From Saprospira grandis DSM 2844 (GTDB lineage: Bacteria > Bacteroidota > Bacteroidia > Chitinophagales > Saprospiraceae), in NCBI RefSeq assembly GCF_000275825.1, contig NZ_JH719942.1:3912948-3956137 (forward strand): a stretch of DNA of 43,190 bases. The letters are read 5' to 3'. Positions 1 to 6,717 of the stretch are shown here, piece by piece. The translations under genes and the position numbers were made by a program. The notes under the pieces were generated by a model. It was not told the DNA's origin and did not search any database. It saw only the letters and a list, made by a program, of their open reading frames with translations. Every line of letters starts with the position of its first letter. Position 1 is the first letter of the stretch.

Positions 1-136
1 TTTTGGGGCCTGCCGCCTTCGGCGGCCGGGCCCTTGCCGGGCTCGCAGGTCTGCTCGGCCCTGCGCCAGCAAGCTGGCTGGGTCTGGCCTGCGGCCACCC
101 TTTCAGGCCCCTAGGCCGGCGGGCCTTCGGCCCTTT
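1..136 (+). repeat. GC-rich intergenic element, copy R1
   Basis: Forward copy of the dispersed element. It starts at the window edge with TTTTGGGGCC and may be cut there. The head hairpin is GCCGCC-TTC-GGCGGC. The core CGCAGGTCTGCTCGGCCCT follows, then a hairpin cassette with arms CCAGC/GCTGG, the GGTCTGGCC anchor, and a tail with further GGCC-rich hairpins. It faces R2 (330-492) tail to tail across the same gap. The small ORFs that run through it are judged to be artefacts. Confidence 0.85.
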
Positions 137-138
137 TA

Positions 139-158
139 CTGTAGGTTGAAACCTACAG
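139..158. repeat. Short palindrome after R1
   Basis: A 20-bp inverted repeat with 9-bp arms (CTGTAGGTT / AACCTACAG) around GA. Exact copies sit at 20109-20128 and 25081-25100, each at the tail of a forward GC-rich element. A degenerate inverted copy lies at 42900-42919. Confidence 0.85.
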
Positions 159-192
159 CCATACAACAACCCCATTCTACATCTATAGTGCA

Positions 193-212
193 GAGAGGAT
201 TAAAATCCTCTC
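193..212. repeat. Short palindrome with AA centre
   Basis: Perfect inverted repeat with arms GAGAGGATT and AATCCTCTC around AA. Its build (about 9-bp arms and a two-base A-rich centre) is like the palindrome at 139-158, but the arm sequence differs. The rest of 159-283 shows no gene. Confidence 0.7.
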
Positions 213-283
213 CCGCTTTGAACAAGGGTTATTTTTTCTTCCGTAGTTTGATTTTGTTTTTTTCTCCCCCATAAATTTCATCA

Positions 284-345
284 GCAAACAAGGGCTTTAG
301 CCCGCCAGTTTGCCCAGTCTACAAGCATGGGCTTCAGCCTATGGG
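284..345 (+). repeat. Double-hairpin element, copy 1
   Basis: Two hairpins in a row. The first (284-313) has outer arms GCAAAC/GTTTGC and inner arms GGGCT/AGCCC. The second (326-343) has arms CATGGGC/GCCTATG with one wobble pair and a TTCA loop. Copies lie at 42653-42714 (+) and 42766-42828 (-). The first hairpin of the last copy is the exact reverse complement of 284-313. It adjoins the tail of element R2. Confidence 0.75.
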
Positions 346-492
346 CCCAAAACCGCCCAACCGCCGAAGAAAACAGCCAAAAGAAAAAGACTGTTGAGCG
401 GCCACAACAAGCCCTTTAGGGCGCAGTTCGACGACCAAGGGGAGTAACCGTAGCGCCGCAAGGCGAAGCCGCAGCGGAGGCCCCAAAAAAAA
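330..492 (-). repeat. GC-rich intergenic element, divergent copy R2
   Basis: Reverse-oriented copy whose head (CCCC followed by eight A on the + strand, 481-492) faces the 3' end of nhaD. Its tail matches the tails of R12 and R13 (GGCCGCTCAAC, a T-rich stretch, GGCGG, TTTTGGGCCCAT). The middle lacks the usual GCAGGTCTGC core, so it looks like a recombinant or decayed copy. A 60-codon ORF through it is not considered real. Confidence 0.7.
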
Positions 493-518
493 CGCCTACT
501 CCTTATAGCAGGAATAGG
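485..518 (-). terminator. Intrinsic terminator downstream of nhaD
   Basis: On the minus strand, arms GCCTATTCCT / AGGAGTAGGC with one mismatch surround a short loop. A run of T follows directly; this run is also the head T-run of element R2. It lies about 30 nt past the nhaD stop codon. Confidence 0.75.
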
Positions 519-547
519 CATTTTGTATAGAAAGCTGAGGCTAGCGC

Positions 548-1045
548 TTAGTGTCCTCCACCTGTGGGGGCGGCATGGCTAGCGGTATCAATAAGGTAAG
601 GTTCTACGAAGGGGTGCATGATCAAGAAAACGATGGCTCCGGCAAAGAAACCCAAAAGGGCCAACCAGGCAATTTTCTTCATATACCACATAAAGTCGAT
701 TTTTTCCATACCCATAGCGGCCACACCAGCGGCAGAACCAATGATGAGCATAGATCCTCCGGTACCGGCAGAATAGGCCAAGAAATGCCAGAGTTTGTGG
801 TCCATCACATACTCTTCGGTAGAGTACATCCCCATAGCGGCGGCCACCAAAGGCACATTATCAATTAGGGCAGAACCGAGGCCCAAAATAGCCACTACAA
901 GGTCCAAACCAACTACACCGGGTAGGTATTCTTTTTCAGAAGGGAAGACGCCGTTCATGGCTTCGGCCAAATCCTTAAGTACATTGAGGGACTCTAGAGA
1001 GGCTACGGCCATCAAGATACCGAGGAAGAAAAGGATACTAGACAT
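548..1045 (-). CDS. nhaD: NhaD-type Na+/H+ antiporter, C-terminal part
   Basis: This frame encodes 165 residues and begins with an ATG that lies inside the conserved antiporter sequence. It continues the protein encoded at 1082-1939 in the same frame: after the TAG at 1082-1084 come twelve sense codons (KYSAHHALSRIE) and then MSSILFFLGILMAV. Visible family features are the LFFLGILMAVASLESL helix, the ALIDNVPLVAA segment and the AGTGGSMLIIGSAAG segment, all typical of NhaD exchangers of the ArsB/NhaD superfamily, which swap cytoplasmic Na+ for H+. The end is natural (TAA, then a terminator). This piece lacks the first half of the transporter. It is functional only if the stop is read through or if two polypeptides assemble; otherwise it is part of a pseudogene. 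Confidence 0.8.
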   Translation of the reverse strand: MSSILFFLGILMAVASLESLNVLKDLAEAMNGVFPSEKEYLPGVVGLDLVVAILGLGSALIDNVPLVAAAMGMYSTEEYVMDHKLWHFLAYSAGTGGSMLIIGSAAGVAAMGMEKIDFMWYMKKIAWLALLGFFAGAIVFLIMHPFVEPYLIDTASHAAPTGGGH

Positions 1046-1081
1046 CTCGATACGAGAAAGGGCGTGGTGAGCAGAGTATTT

Positions 1082-1939
1082 CTACTTATCTTCAAATTCT
1101 TCATCGGGGTGAAGGTACTCTGAGATCAACCAAACAATCCCCAAAGAAAGCATCATGCCCACATAGGGAGGAAGATGCGTTACCGTTTTGAAAATAGGGA
1201 CGAAAACCAGACCGGCCAAACCAGCAATAAGCATAGTGTCGGCCCCTTTGATTTTTGGGTTTTTCTCTCCCGCATGATTGTCAGAAGTATCGGCAGGGGT
1301 GATGTTTCCTTTCATATAAGGCATAGCCGCCATCACGGCTGTAGGAATAATTGCACAGGCAATAGAAGGGAGCAAAAGTGCCAAGACCAAACCAGAAACC
1401 GAAATACGGTCACCAATCCAGAGCATAGTGGTGGTTACATCTCCAATTGGCGACCAAGCACCGCCCGCATTGGCAGCAATAACGCCCAAACTGATGAAAT
1501 AAATGCGCTCTTCTTTAACGGGCACCAATTTGCGAAGCAAAGACACCACTACAATCGTACAAGCGAGGTTGTCTAGGGTTGCAGAAAGGAAAAAGGCCAA
1601 AGGCATCACCATCCAAAGCATCGTCGATTTTTTGGTCGTCTTGATGCGATCGGTAATCGCTCCAAAACCACCATGCAAGTCAATTAGCTCTACAATTGTC
1701 ATGGCGCCGATCAGGAAGATGAGAATTTCGGCAGTTTTACCAATATGATGAAGCAGAATATTATCGAGGGCCGCTTCATGTCCATGATGATCAAAAACCT
1801 CGAGATGGCCCAAAGAAACGAAAGCCCAACAGAGGGCCGCCATAATAAGAGCAGGTACCGTTTTATCTAGCTTGAGCGGATGCTCAAACACAATGGCCAC
1901 ATAACCAATGATAAAACTTAAGATAACGGAAAAGAGCAT
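1082..1939 (-). CDS. nhaD: NhaD-type Na+/H+ antiporter, N-terminal part, ends at in-frame TAG
   Basis: The ATG start gives 285 residues with a hydrophobic N-terminus (MLFSVILSFIIGYVAIVFEH) and about seven membrane segments. NhaD hallmarks include the LIFLIGAMTIVELID helix, LSATLDNLACTIVVVSLLRK (the conserved D-N pair of the ion site) and ANAGGAWSPIGDVTTTMLW. The frame stops at TAG (+ strand cta, 1082-1084) right after HPDEEFEDK, in a hydrophilic loop. The missing half continues downstream in the same frame, and both together give about 463 codons, the normal NhaD length. No frameshift is needed; one base change (for example CAG, AAG or GAG to TAG) explains the break. Sodium export would fit a marine organism. 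The family call is firm; whether the gene works is unclear. Confidence 0.82.
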   Translation of the reverse strand: MLFSVILSFIIGYVAIVFEHPLKLDKTVPALIMAALCWAFVSLGHLEVFDHHGHEAALDNILLHHIGKTAEILIFLIGAMTIVELIDLHGGFGAITDRIKTTKKSTMLWMVMPLAFFLSATLDNLACTIVVVSLLRKLVPVKEERIYFISLGVIAANAGGAWSPIGDVTTTMLWIGDRISVSGLVLALLLPSIACAIIPTAVMAAMPYMKGNITPADTSDNHAGEKNPKIKGADTMLIAGLAGLVFVPIFKTVTHLPPYVGMMLSLGIVWLISEYLHPDEEFEDK

Positions 1940-2107
1940 AATTTAATTTATTAGGAATAGTAAGTGAAAATGCATTCGTATCCGCTAAAAATAGTGATTT
2001 TGATTTGATTGGGGCATTGGGGGCCAAGTTTTTTTTGGCAATATAATTTAATGCCCACACAAAAGTTTGTTTGTCAGTTGTTTAGAGCGGGTCTAAAAGC
2101 TAAAGCC

Positions 2108-2128
2108 CTCTTAAGGTTTCCTTAAGAG
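2108..2128 (-). terminator. Hairpin downstream of proC
   Basis: Perfect 9-bp stem CTCTTAAGG / CCTTAAGAG with a 3-nt loop, about 30 nt past the proC stop codon. On the minus strand it is followed by GGGCTTTAGCTTTTA, not by a clean U-run, so it may be a weak terminator or an mRNA 3'-end stabiliser. The rest of the gap to nhaD (1940-2107) holds only T-rich sequence. Confidence 0.45.
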
Positions 2129-2159
2129 AGCCGGTTCTGACAGCTTAGTCCGCCGCCGA

Positions 2160-2948
2160 TTATTTCTTTTCAATGGCCTCAAAGGAAGCCAAAATCCCTT
2201 TGATCAGGGCCGAGCTAAAGCCCGAATGCTCCATTTCATTGAGGCCCACAATGGTGCAGCCTCTGGGCGTAGTGACCTTATCAATTTCTTCTTCCGGGTG
2301 TTTGCCGCCTTGCAAAAGGAGCTCGGCTGCCCCCTTGGTGGTTTGGGTAACAATCTTTTTGGCCGTTTGGGCATCAAAGCCCAGCTGAATGCCGCCCTGC
2401 ACCATGGCGCGAATAAAACGAAGCACATAGGCAACTCCACAAGCCCCCAAAATAGTGGCGGCTTCCATCAGTTCTTCTTCTATCCAAATCGCTACGCCAA
2501 TGGCTTCAAAAATGCGGCCCACCGATTTTTGCTGCTGCAAACTACAGTTTTTTTGGGCCAAACAACTAAGCGATTCGCTCACATCGGCTGCCGTATTGGG
2601 CATGGCCCGCACTAGCGGCTGCTCTTCGGGCAGATGTTGGCCCAAACGCTCCAAACTTAGGCCGGTGGCCAAAGAAACCACCATCTGCTGCGGCCCTAAG
2701 TTGGGGGCAATTTCGGCCAATACCTTGGGCATAACATAGGGCTTTAGGCCCAAAATGATAATATCAGCCCCCCGAATGGCCTCCAAATTATCCGAAAAGG
2801 TCTGTACGCCTAGCTCAGCCAAGGGCTGTAGGGCCCAAAGCGAACGCCGACTGGCCCGAATCTGCTGGGGCGCCTGCCCACTGGCCAATAATCCCTTAAT
2901 AATGGCACTGCCCAAGTTTCCACAACCCACTAAAGCAATTGTTTGCAT
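2160..2948 (-). CDS. proC: Pyrroline-5-carboxylate reductase
   Basis: The 262-residue product is full length for ProC, which reduces 1-pyrroline-5-carboxylate to L-proline with NAD(P)H in the last step of proline synthesis in the cytoplasm. The N-terminal Rossmann motif is VGCGNLGSAIIKGL (residues 7-20), followed by IILGLKPYVMPKVL and RAMPNTAADV. The C-terminal helical dimerisation and active-site domain contains ATILGACGVAYV, the TTKGAAELL segment and the family signature around HPEEEIDKVTTPRGCTI. The start is an ATG. The gene stands alone between the hairpin at 2108 and repeat R3. Nothing is missing. Confidence 0.95.
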   Translation of the reverse strand: MQTIALVGCGNLGSAIIKGLLASGQAPQQIRASRRSLWALQPLAELGVQTFSDNLEAIRGADIIILGLKPYVMPKVLAEIAPNLGPQQMVVSLATGLSLERLGQHLPEEQPLVRAMPNTAADVSESLSCLAQKNCSLQQQKSVGRIFEAIGVAIWIEEELMEAATILGACGVAYVLRFIRAMVQGGIQLGFDAQTAKKIVTQTTKGAAELLLQGGKHPEEEIDKVTTPRGCTIVGLNEMEHSGFSSALIKGILASFEAIEKK

Positions 2949-3008
2949 AATGAAAATTTAAATGTATGCTGATCCAGTAAAATAAAGTCCTTTACCTTAT
3001 ATATGATG

Positions 3009-3230
3009 TTTTTTTGGGGCTTGCCCGCCCTGCGGCCGGGCCGGGCTGTGTCGCAGCTCGCAGGTCTGCTCGGCCCTTCGCTTTTTTCGCTTTGCTCAAA
3101 AAGCTCGGTCTGGCCTTCGGCCACTGCTATCCATCCCTAAGCCTGCGGCCCTTCGGGCCTGCAAAACGCAGCCGGCTAGCTTTTGGCCCAATATCCGAAG
3201 CTAGTTAATTTATGCCAAGGCTTGGCATAA
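3009..3230 (+). repeat. GC-rich intergenic element, copy R3
   Basis: The head is TTTTTTTGGGGC with a hairpin built from GCCCGCC and GCGGCCGGGC-type arms. The core CGCAGGTCTGCTCGGCCCT is intact. The exchangeable cassette is of the CGCTTTTTTCGC / GCTCAAAAAGC type, followed by GGTCTGGCC. The tail includes CATCCCTAAGCC, a CTAGCTT/AAGCTAG hairpin (3176-3204) and a near-perfect palindrome at 3210-3230 (TTATGCCAAG/CTTGGCATAA). It lies in the divergent gap between proC and the acyl-CoA dehydrogenase, with its head towards the proC start. Confidence 0.88.
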
Positions 3231-3290
3231 AAAGCAGAAAAACCGAAAATCAATTTTTTTGTTGTAAATTGGCGAAACAGACATTTCTCC

Positions 3291-3345
3291 GAGAGCAACG
3301 CTCTCTTCAAACTATTGGACCAAAAGGACAGCCCAAAATTGGTCC
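3291..3345 (+). promoter_or_regulatory. Two hairpins in the leader of the acyl-CoA dehydrogenase gene
   Basis: Hairpin 1 is GAGAGC-AAC-GCTCTC (3291-3305). Hairpin 2 has arms GGACCAA (3317-3323) and TTGGTCC (3339-3345). Both lie within 80 nt upstream of the ATG at 3368 and outside the repeat element. They could be an operator dyad or a 5' UTR structure; neither matches a riboswitch I recognise. Confidence 0.35.
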
Positions 3346-3367
3346 CCAAAATCTCTTTATTTAATTT

Positions 3368-4519
3368 ATGGATTACATGAACAGCTCAGCCAATGAGGCC
3401 TTGGCTCTTATTCAGGAGTCTGCCCGCAACTTTGCCGAAAAACATATTCGCCCCGACATGATGGATTGGGATGAACGCCAGTATTTTCCCAAAGACCTTT
3501 TCCAGAAAATGGGAGAACAAGGGTTTATGGGCGTTTTGGTGCCCGAAGAATATGGCGGAACAGGCCTAGGCTACCAAGAGTATATTACCGTGATCGAGGA
3601 AGTATCTCAGGTCTGTAGCTCTATCGGCTTGTCTTTGGCAGCCCACAACTCTTTAGGAACCAACCATATTTTGATGTTTGGCAATGAGGAGCAAAAGAAA
3701 AAGTATTTACCCAAGTTGGCCAGTGGCGAACATGTTGCTTTTTGGGGACTTACCGAGGCCAATACGGGCTCTGATGCTATGCGTATGCAATGTACAGCAG
3801 AAAAAGATGGCGATTATTATATCATTAACGGGACCAAAAACTGGATTACTCACGGCATCAGTGGCGATGTTGGGGTGGTGCTTGTCCGTACAGGCGACCT
3901 ACTCGATAGCCGCGGCATTAGTGCTTTTGTTATTGAGCGCAATATGCAAGGCTTTTCTGCTGGTAAGAAGGAGAATAAGCTTGGTATGCGCGCCTCTGAA
4001 ACTGCCGAATTGGTCTTTGAAAATTGCCGAGTACACAAGAGTCAGTTGCTAGGCAATGAGGGCGAAGGCTTTATCCAAGCCATGAAAATTCTAGATGGTG
4101 GCCGCATTTCTATTGCTGCCCTTTCTCTAGGTATTGCTAAAGGCGCTTATAAGGCGGCCCTAAAGTACTCTAAAGAAAGAGAGCAGTTTGGCAAAGCCAT
4201 TTCTAAGTTCCAGGCCATTGCCTTCAAACTTGCCGATATGGCCACAGAAATTGAAGCCGCCGAATTGCTTACGCGCAAGGCGGGTTATCTTAAAGATAAT
4301 CATTTGCCTGTGACCAAAATCTCGGCTATGGCTAAATATATGGCCTCTGAGGTTTGTGTAAAAGTAGCCACCGATAGTATTCAGGTACATGGCGGTTATG
4401 GCTATACTAAAGACTTCCCCGTAGAGAAGTTTTTCCGAGATTCTAAACTCTGTACTATTGGAGAAGGCACCTCTGAAATTCAGAAGTTAGTTATTTCTCG
4501 CTCTTTACTAAAAGACTAG
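3368..4519 (+). CDS. Acyl-CoA dehydrogenase (short/branched-chain type)
   Basis: The 383-residue flavoprotein catalyses alpha,beta-dehydrogenation of acyl-CoA esters, passing electrons to ETF, in beta-oxidation or branched amino-acid breakdown. The usual three-domain plan is present: N-terminal helices; the beta-domain flavin motif [12 protein letters not shown]; and the C-terminal helical domain with [12 protein letters not shown] and [19 protein letters not shown]. The catalytic base is Glu366 in the EGTSEIQ motif near the C-terminus. This arrangement is typical of butyryl/short-chain or isovaleryl-type enzymes; chain length cannot be decided from sequence alone. The ATG start gives the expected N-terminus. 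The gene is monocistronic, between R3 and a strong terminator, and has a genuine TAG stop. Confidence 0.93.
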   Translation: MDYMNSSANEALALIQESARNFAEKHIRPDMMDWDERQYFPKDLFQKMGEQGFMGVLVPEEYGGTGLGYQEYITVIEEVSQVCSSIGLSLAAHNSLGTNHILMFGNEEQKKKYLPKLASGEHVAFWGLTEANTGSDAMRMQCTAEKDGDYYIINGTKNWITHGISGDVGVVLVRTGDLLDSRGISAFVIERNMQGFSAGKKENKLGMRASETAELVFENCRVHKSQLLGNEGEGFIQAMKILDGGRISIAALSLGIAKGAYKAALKYSKEREQFGKAISKFQAIAFKLADMATEIEAAELLTRKAGYLKDNHLPVTKISAMAKYMASEVCVKVATDSIQVHGGYGYTKDFPVEKFFRDSKLCTIGEGTSEIQKLVISRSLLKD

Positions 4520-4554
4520 TCTACTATATAAGCTGCTCTTTTATGGGCCAAGAA

Positions 4555-4585
4555 AGGAGACCGATTTATCGGTCTCCTTTTTTTT
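4555..4585 (+). terminator. Intrinsic terminator of the acyl-CoA dehydrogenase gene
   Basis: Perfect 10-bp stem AGGAGACCGA / TCGGTCTCCT with a TTTA loop, followed by eight T. It lies 35 nt after the stop codon and directly before element R4. Confidence 0.92.
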
Positions 4586-4766
4586 GCCTGCCGAAGCCGA
4601 ATGCCCAGCCCAAGCTCTGCGGTGGAGCCGGCTGAGGGATAGATAGCAGTGGCCCGAAGGGCCAGACCCAGCTTTTTGAGCAAAGCGAAAAAAGCGCAGG
4701 GCCGAGCAGGCTTGCGAGCTGCGACATAGCCCGACCCGCCCGCAGGGCGGGGCAGCCCCAAAAAAA
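4586..4766 (-). repeat. GC-rich intergenic element, copy R4
   Basis: Reverse copy whose head (GGCAGCCCC then seven A on the + strand) points to the EF-hand gene. The core is a variant (AGGGCCGAGCAGGCTTGCGAG on + has one changed arm). The cassette is of the CTTTTTGAGCAAAGCGAAAAAAGCG type seen in R3. The tail carries GGCTGAGGGATAGATAGCAGTGG. It fills the whole gap between the terminator at 4585 and the EF-hand leader. Confidence 0.87.
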
Positions 4767-4835
4767 TAAAAAAATAAGCGACCTTAAACCCTTGGCGAGA
4801 GCTTGCGTCTGAGGTACAAATCTTATCCTCAAAAA

Positions 4836-5288
4836 ATGAATTTTATGAAAAACCTACTGATGTTAATTGGCTTTGGATTGATTGCTTTGAATGTTCAGGC
4901 ACAAGACCAAAAAGAAAAAAAAGAGCGTTTGTCTCCAGAAGAGCGTTTTGAAAAAGTAGATGCCAACCAAGATGGGCAGATTTCTCAGGCAGAGGCCAAA
5001 GGTCGCCTCAAGAAGAATTTTGACAAAATTGATAGCGACCAAAATGGCTTTATTACTCTAGAAGAACTAAAGAATAAACCTAAGGGGAAGGGCAAAGGCA
5101 AAGGCAAGCGTTTTGAGAAGCTAGATGCTGACCAAGACGGGCAGATTTCTGAGGCGGAAGCCAAAGGCCCCATCAAAAAGAATTTTGCAACAATTGACAG
5201 CAACCAAGACGGCTTCATTAGCAAAGAGGAGTTGAAGGCGGCTCCAAAATCGGCCAAAAGAAAAGCACGGAAAAAAAATAAAAACTAG
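4836..5288 (+). CDS. Secreted four-EF-hand calcium-binding protein
   Basis: From the ATG at 4836 the product has 150 residues; the ATG at 4845 is equally possible, and an upstream TTG at 4803 would add a poor N-terminus. A signal peptide (MKNLLMLIGFGLIALNVQAQ) is followed by a lysine-rich stretch and four EF-hand loops: DANQDGQISQAE, DSDQNGFITLEE, DADQDGQISEAE and DSNQDGFISKEE. Each has acidic or asparagine residues at loop positions 1, 3 and 5 and Glu at 12. The loops form two near-identical pairs separated by a basic GKGKGKGKR linker, which suggests an internal duplication. The C-terminus is also strongly basic. It probably binds Ca2+ in the periplasm or outside the cell; its partner is unknown. 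Confidence 0.85.
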   Translation: MNFMKNLLMLIGFGLIALNVQAQDQKEKKERLSPEERFEKVDANQDGQISQAEAKGRLKKNFDKIDSDQNGFITLEELKNKPKGKGKGKGKRFEKLDADQDGQISEAEAKGPIKKNFATIDSNQDGFISKEELKAAPKSAKRKARKKNKN

Positions 5289-5328
5289 AATAGGGTAAAA
5301 AGGGATTTTTGTTTTCTATTTAGATCAA

Positions 5329-5353
5329 GAGGAGCTTCGGCGCCTCTTTTTTT
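5329..5353 (+). terminator. Intrinsic terminator of the EF-hand gene
   Basis: Stem GAGGAGC / GCGCCTC with one mismatch around a TTCG tetraloop, followed by seven T. It lies 40 nt downstream of the EF-hand stop codon. Confidence 0.85.
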
Positions 5354-5397
5354 ATGTCTGTGCGACAGATAGTAGGAGGGGGGGGAAAGAGAAAGAT

Positions 5398-5433
5398 AAA
5401 AAGGCGCAAAGGGAAAACGTTCCCTTTGCGCCT
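5398..5433 (-). terminator. Intrinsic terminator of the gapA-pgk operon
   Basis: 13-bp perfect stem (GGCGCAAAGGGAA and its complement) with a 4-nt loop. On the minus strand the stem is followed by TTTTTATCTTTC. It sits about 20 nt after the pgk stop codon. Together with 5329-5353 it closes two convergent units, so this gap needs no GC-rich element. Confidence 0.9.
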
Positions 5434-5454
5434 AAGTTGTTGGTTATAAGTAAT

Positions 5455-6666
5455 TTATTGCTCGATAGCTTTGAGTCCAGGCAATTCATTTCCTTGCAAA
5501 TACTCTAGGGTAGCGCCGCCGCCAGTAGACAGATGGCTCACGGCATGGGCTTTACCCAATTTTTTGAGTGCGGCCACGGAATCTCCGCCACCGACCAAAG
5601 AAAATGCGCCTTTTTGAGTTGCTTCTACAACAGCTTGGCCGAGCTTTTTGGTCCCTTCGGCAAAGGCGGCAAACTCAAAAACGCCCATGGGGCCATTCCA
5701 TAAGATGGAGGCGGCCTGTTGAATTTCGGAGATAAAGGCGGTTTGGGCCTTTGGTCCAATATCTAGGCCCATCCAACCAGTGGGAATATTTTTATTATCG
5801 GCCAATTTTTTTTCTGCCGTAGCCGAAAACTCATTAGCGATATAAGAATCTTCGGGGAGAAGTACTTTAATGCCCTTTTGGGCTGCTTTTTCTAGGAATT
5901 TTTTGGCCAAATCTAGCTTGTCGTCTTCTACCAAAGAAGCGCCAATTTCTGCGCCTTGTGCTTTGAGCAGGGTATAGGCCATACCGCCACCAATGAGTAG
6001 AACATCTACCTTTTCCACTAATTTTTCGAGCAGTAAAATTTTATCAGAGACTTTGGCGCCGCCAACGATGGCCAGATAGGGGCGTTTGGGTTCATGCAAT
6101 AACTTATTGGCCTGTTCTACTTCTTTTTGCATCAGCAGGCCGATGGCTTTGGCTTGGGGCAGAAAGAAATCGGCCACAACAGCGGTAGAGGCATGGGCGC
6201 GGTGGGCGGTACCAAAGGCATCATTGATATAAACATCGGCTAGGGCGGCCAATTCTGCGGCAAAGGCTTTATCGCCTTTTTTTTCTTCTTTATAGAAGCG
6301 AGTATTTTCTAGGAGTAGAATTTGGCCATTTTGTAAATTGGCGGCGGCGGCTTGCACCTCTGGGCCAATACAATCTTGCTGGAAAAAAACGGTTTGGTCT
6401 AAAAGTTCGGATAGGCGTTGGGCGATAGGGGCCAAAGAAAAACGTTGTCGATCGATATTGCCATTGGGCAGGCGTTTTTTATCTGGTCGGCCCAAATGCG
6501 AGCAAAGAATCAGGCGGCCCCCTTTTTTTATCAAATACTTGATGGTGGGTAGGGCGGCTAAAATTCTAGAGTCGTCGCTAATATTTTGCTCGCCATCTAG
6601 GGGACAATTAAGGTCTAGGCGAACTAAAATGCGTTTATTGGATAAAGAAAGGTCGCTAAGCTTCAA
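5455..6666 (-). CDS. pgk: Phosphoglycerate kinase
   Basis: The 403-residue product is of normal length for PGK, the glycolytic enzyme that transfers phosphate from 1,3-bisphosphoglycerate to ADP. Family motifs appear in order: RLDLNCPLD near the N-terminus, LCSHLGRPD, LLLENTRFYKEEKKGD, YINDAFGTAHRAHAST, IVGGAKVSDKI, LLIGGGMAYTLLKA, ILWNGPMGVFEF and the nucleotide-loop GGGDSVAAL. The start is TTG (giving MKLSDLSLSNKR), because no ATG or GTG exists between the upstream hairpin and the conserved N-terminus. It is the second gene after gapA, 51 nt apart in the same frame, with a terminator-like hairpin in between. All catalytic segments are intact. Confidence 0.96.
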   Translation of the reverse strand: MKLSDLSLSNKRILVRLDLNCPLDGEQNISDDSRILAALPTIKYLIKKGGRLILCSHLGRPDKKRLPNGNIDRQRFSLAPIAQRLSELLDQTVFFQQDCIGPEVQAAAANLQNGQILLLENTRFYKEEKKGDKAFAAELAALADVYINDAFGTAHRAHASTAVVADFFLPQAKAIGLLMQKEVEQANKLLHEPKRPYLAIVGGAKVSDKILLLEKLVEKVDVLLIGGGMAYTLLKAQGAEIGASLVEDDKLDLAKKFLEKAAQKGIKVLLPEDSYIANEFSATAEKKLADNKNIPTGWMGLDIGPKAQTAFISEIQQAASILWNGPMGVFEFAAFAEGTKKLGQAVVEATQKGAFSLVGGGDSVAALKKLGKAHAVSHLSTGGGATLEYLQGNELPGLKAIEQ

Positions 6667-6684
6667 AGCAAAAAGATTTTGGTC

Positions 6685-6711
6685 AAAAAAAAGGCGGCCT
6701 TTAAGGCCGCC
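6685..6711 (-). terminator. Intercistronic hairpin with U-run between gapA and pgk
   Basis: On the minus strand GGCGGCC and GGCCGCC arms around a short TTAAA loop are followed by eight T, then 18 nt to the TTG start of pgk. It has the full form of an intrinsic terminator, but it is inside a likely operon, so partial termination or mRNA processing that sets the gapA:pgk ratio is likely. Confidence 0.8.
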
Positions 6712-6717
6712 ACAATA

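Noticed and set aside
339-521. 60-codon ORF on the minus strand
   Set aside because: It lies wholly in element R2 and the nhaD terminator, has no ribosome binding site, and its peptide is repeat-derived.
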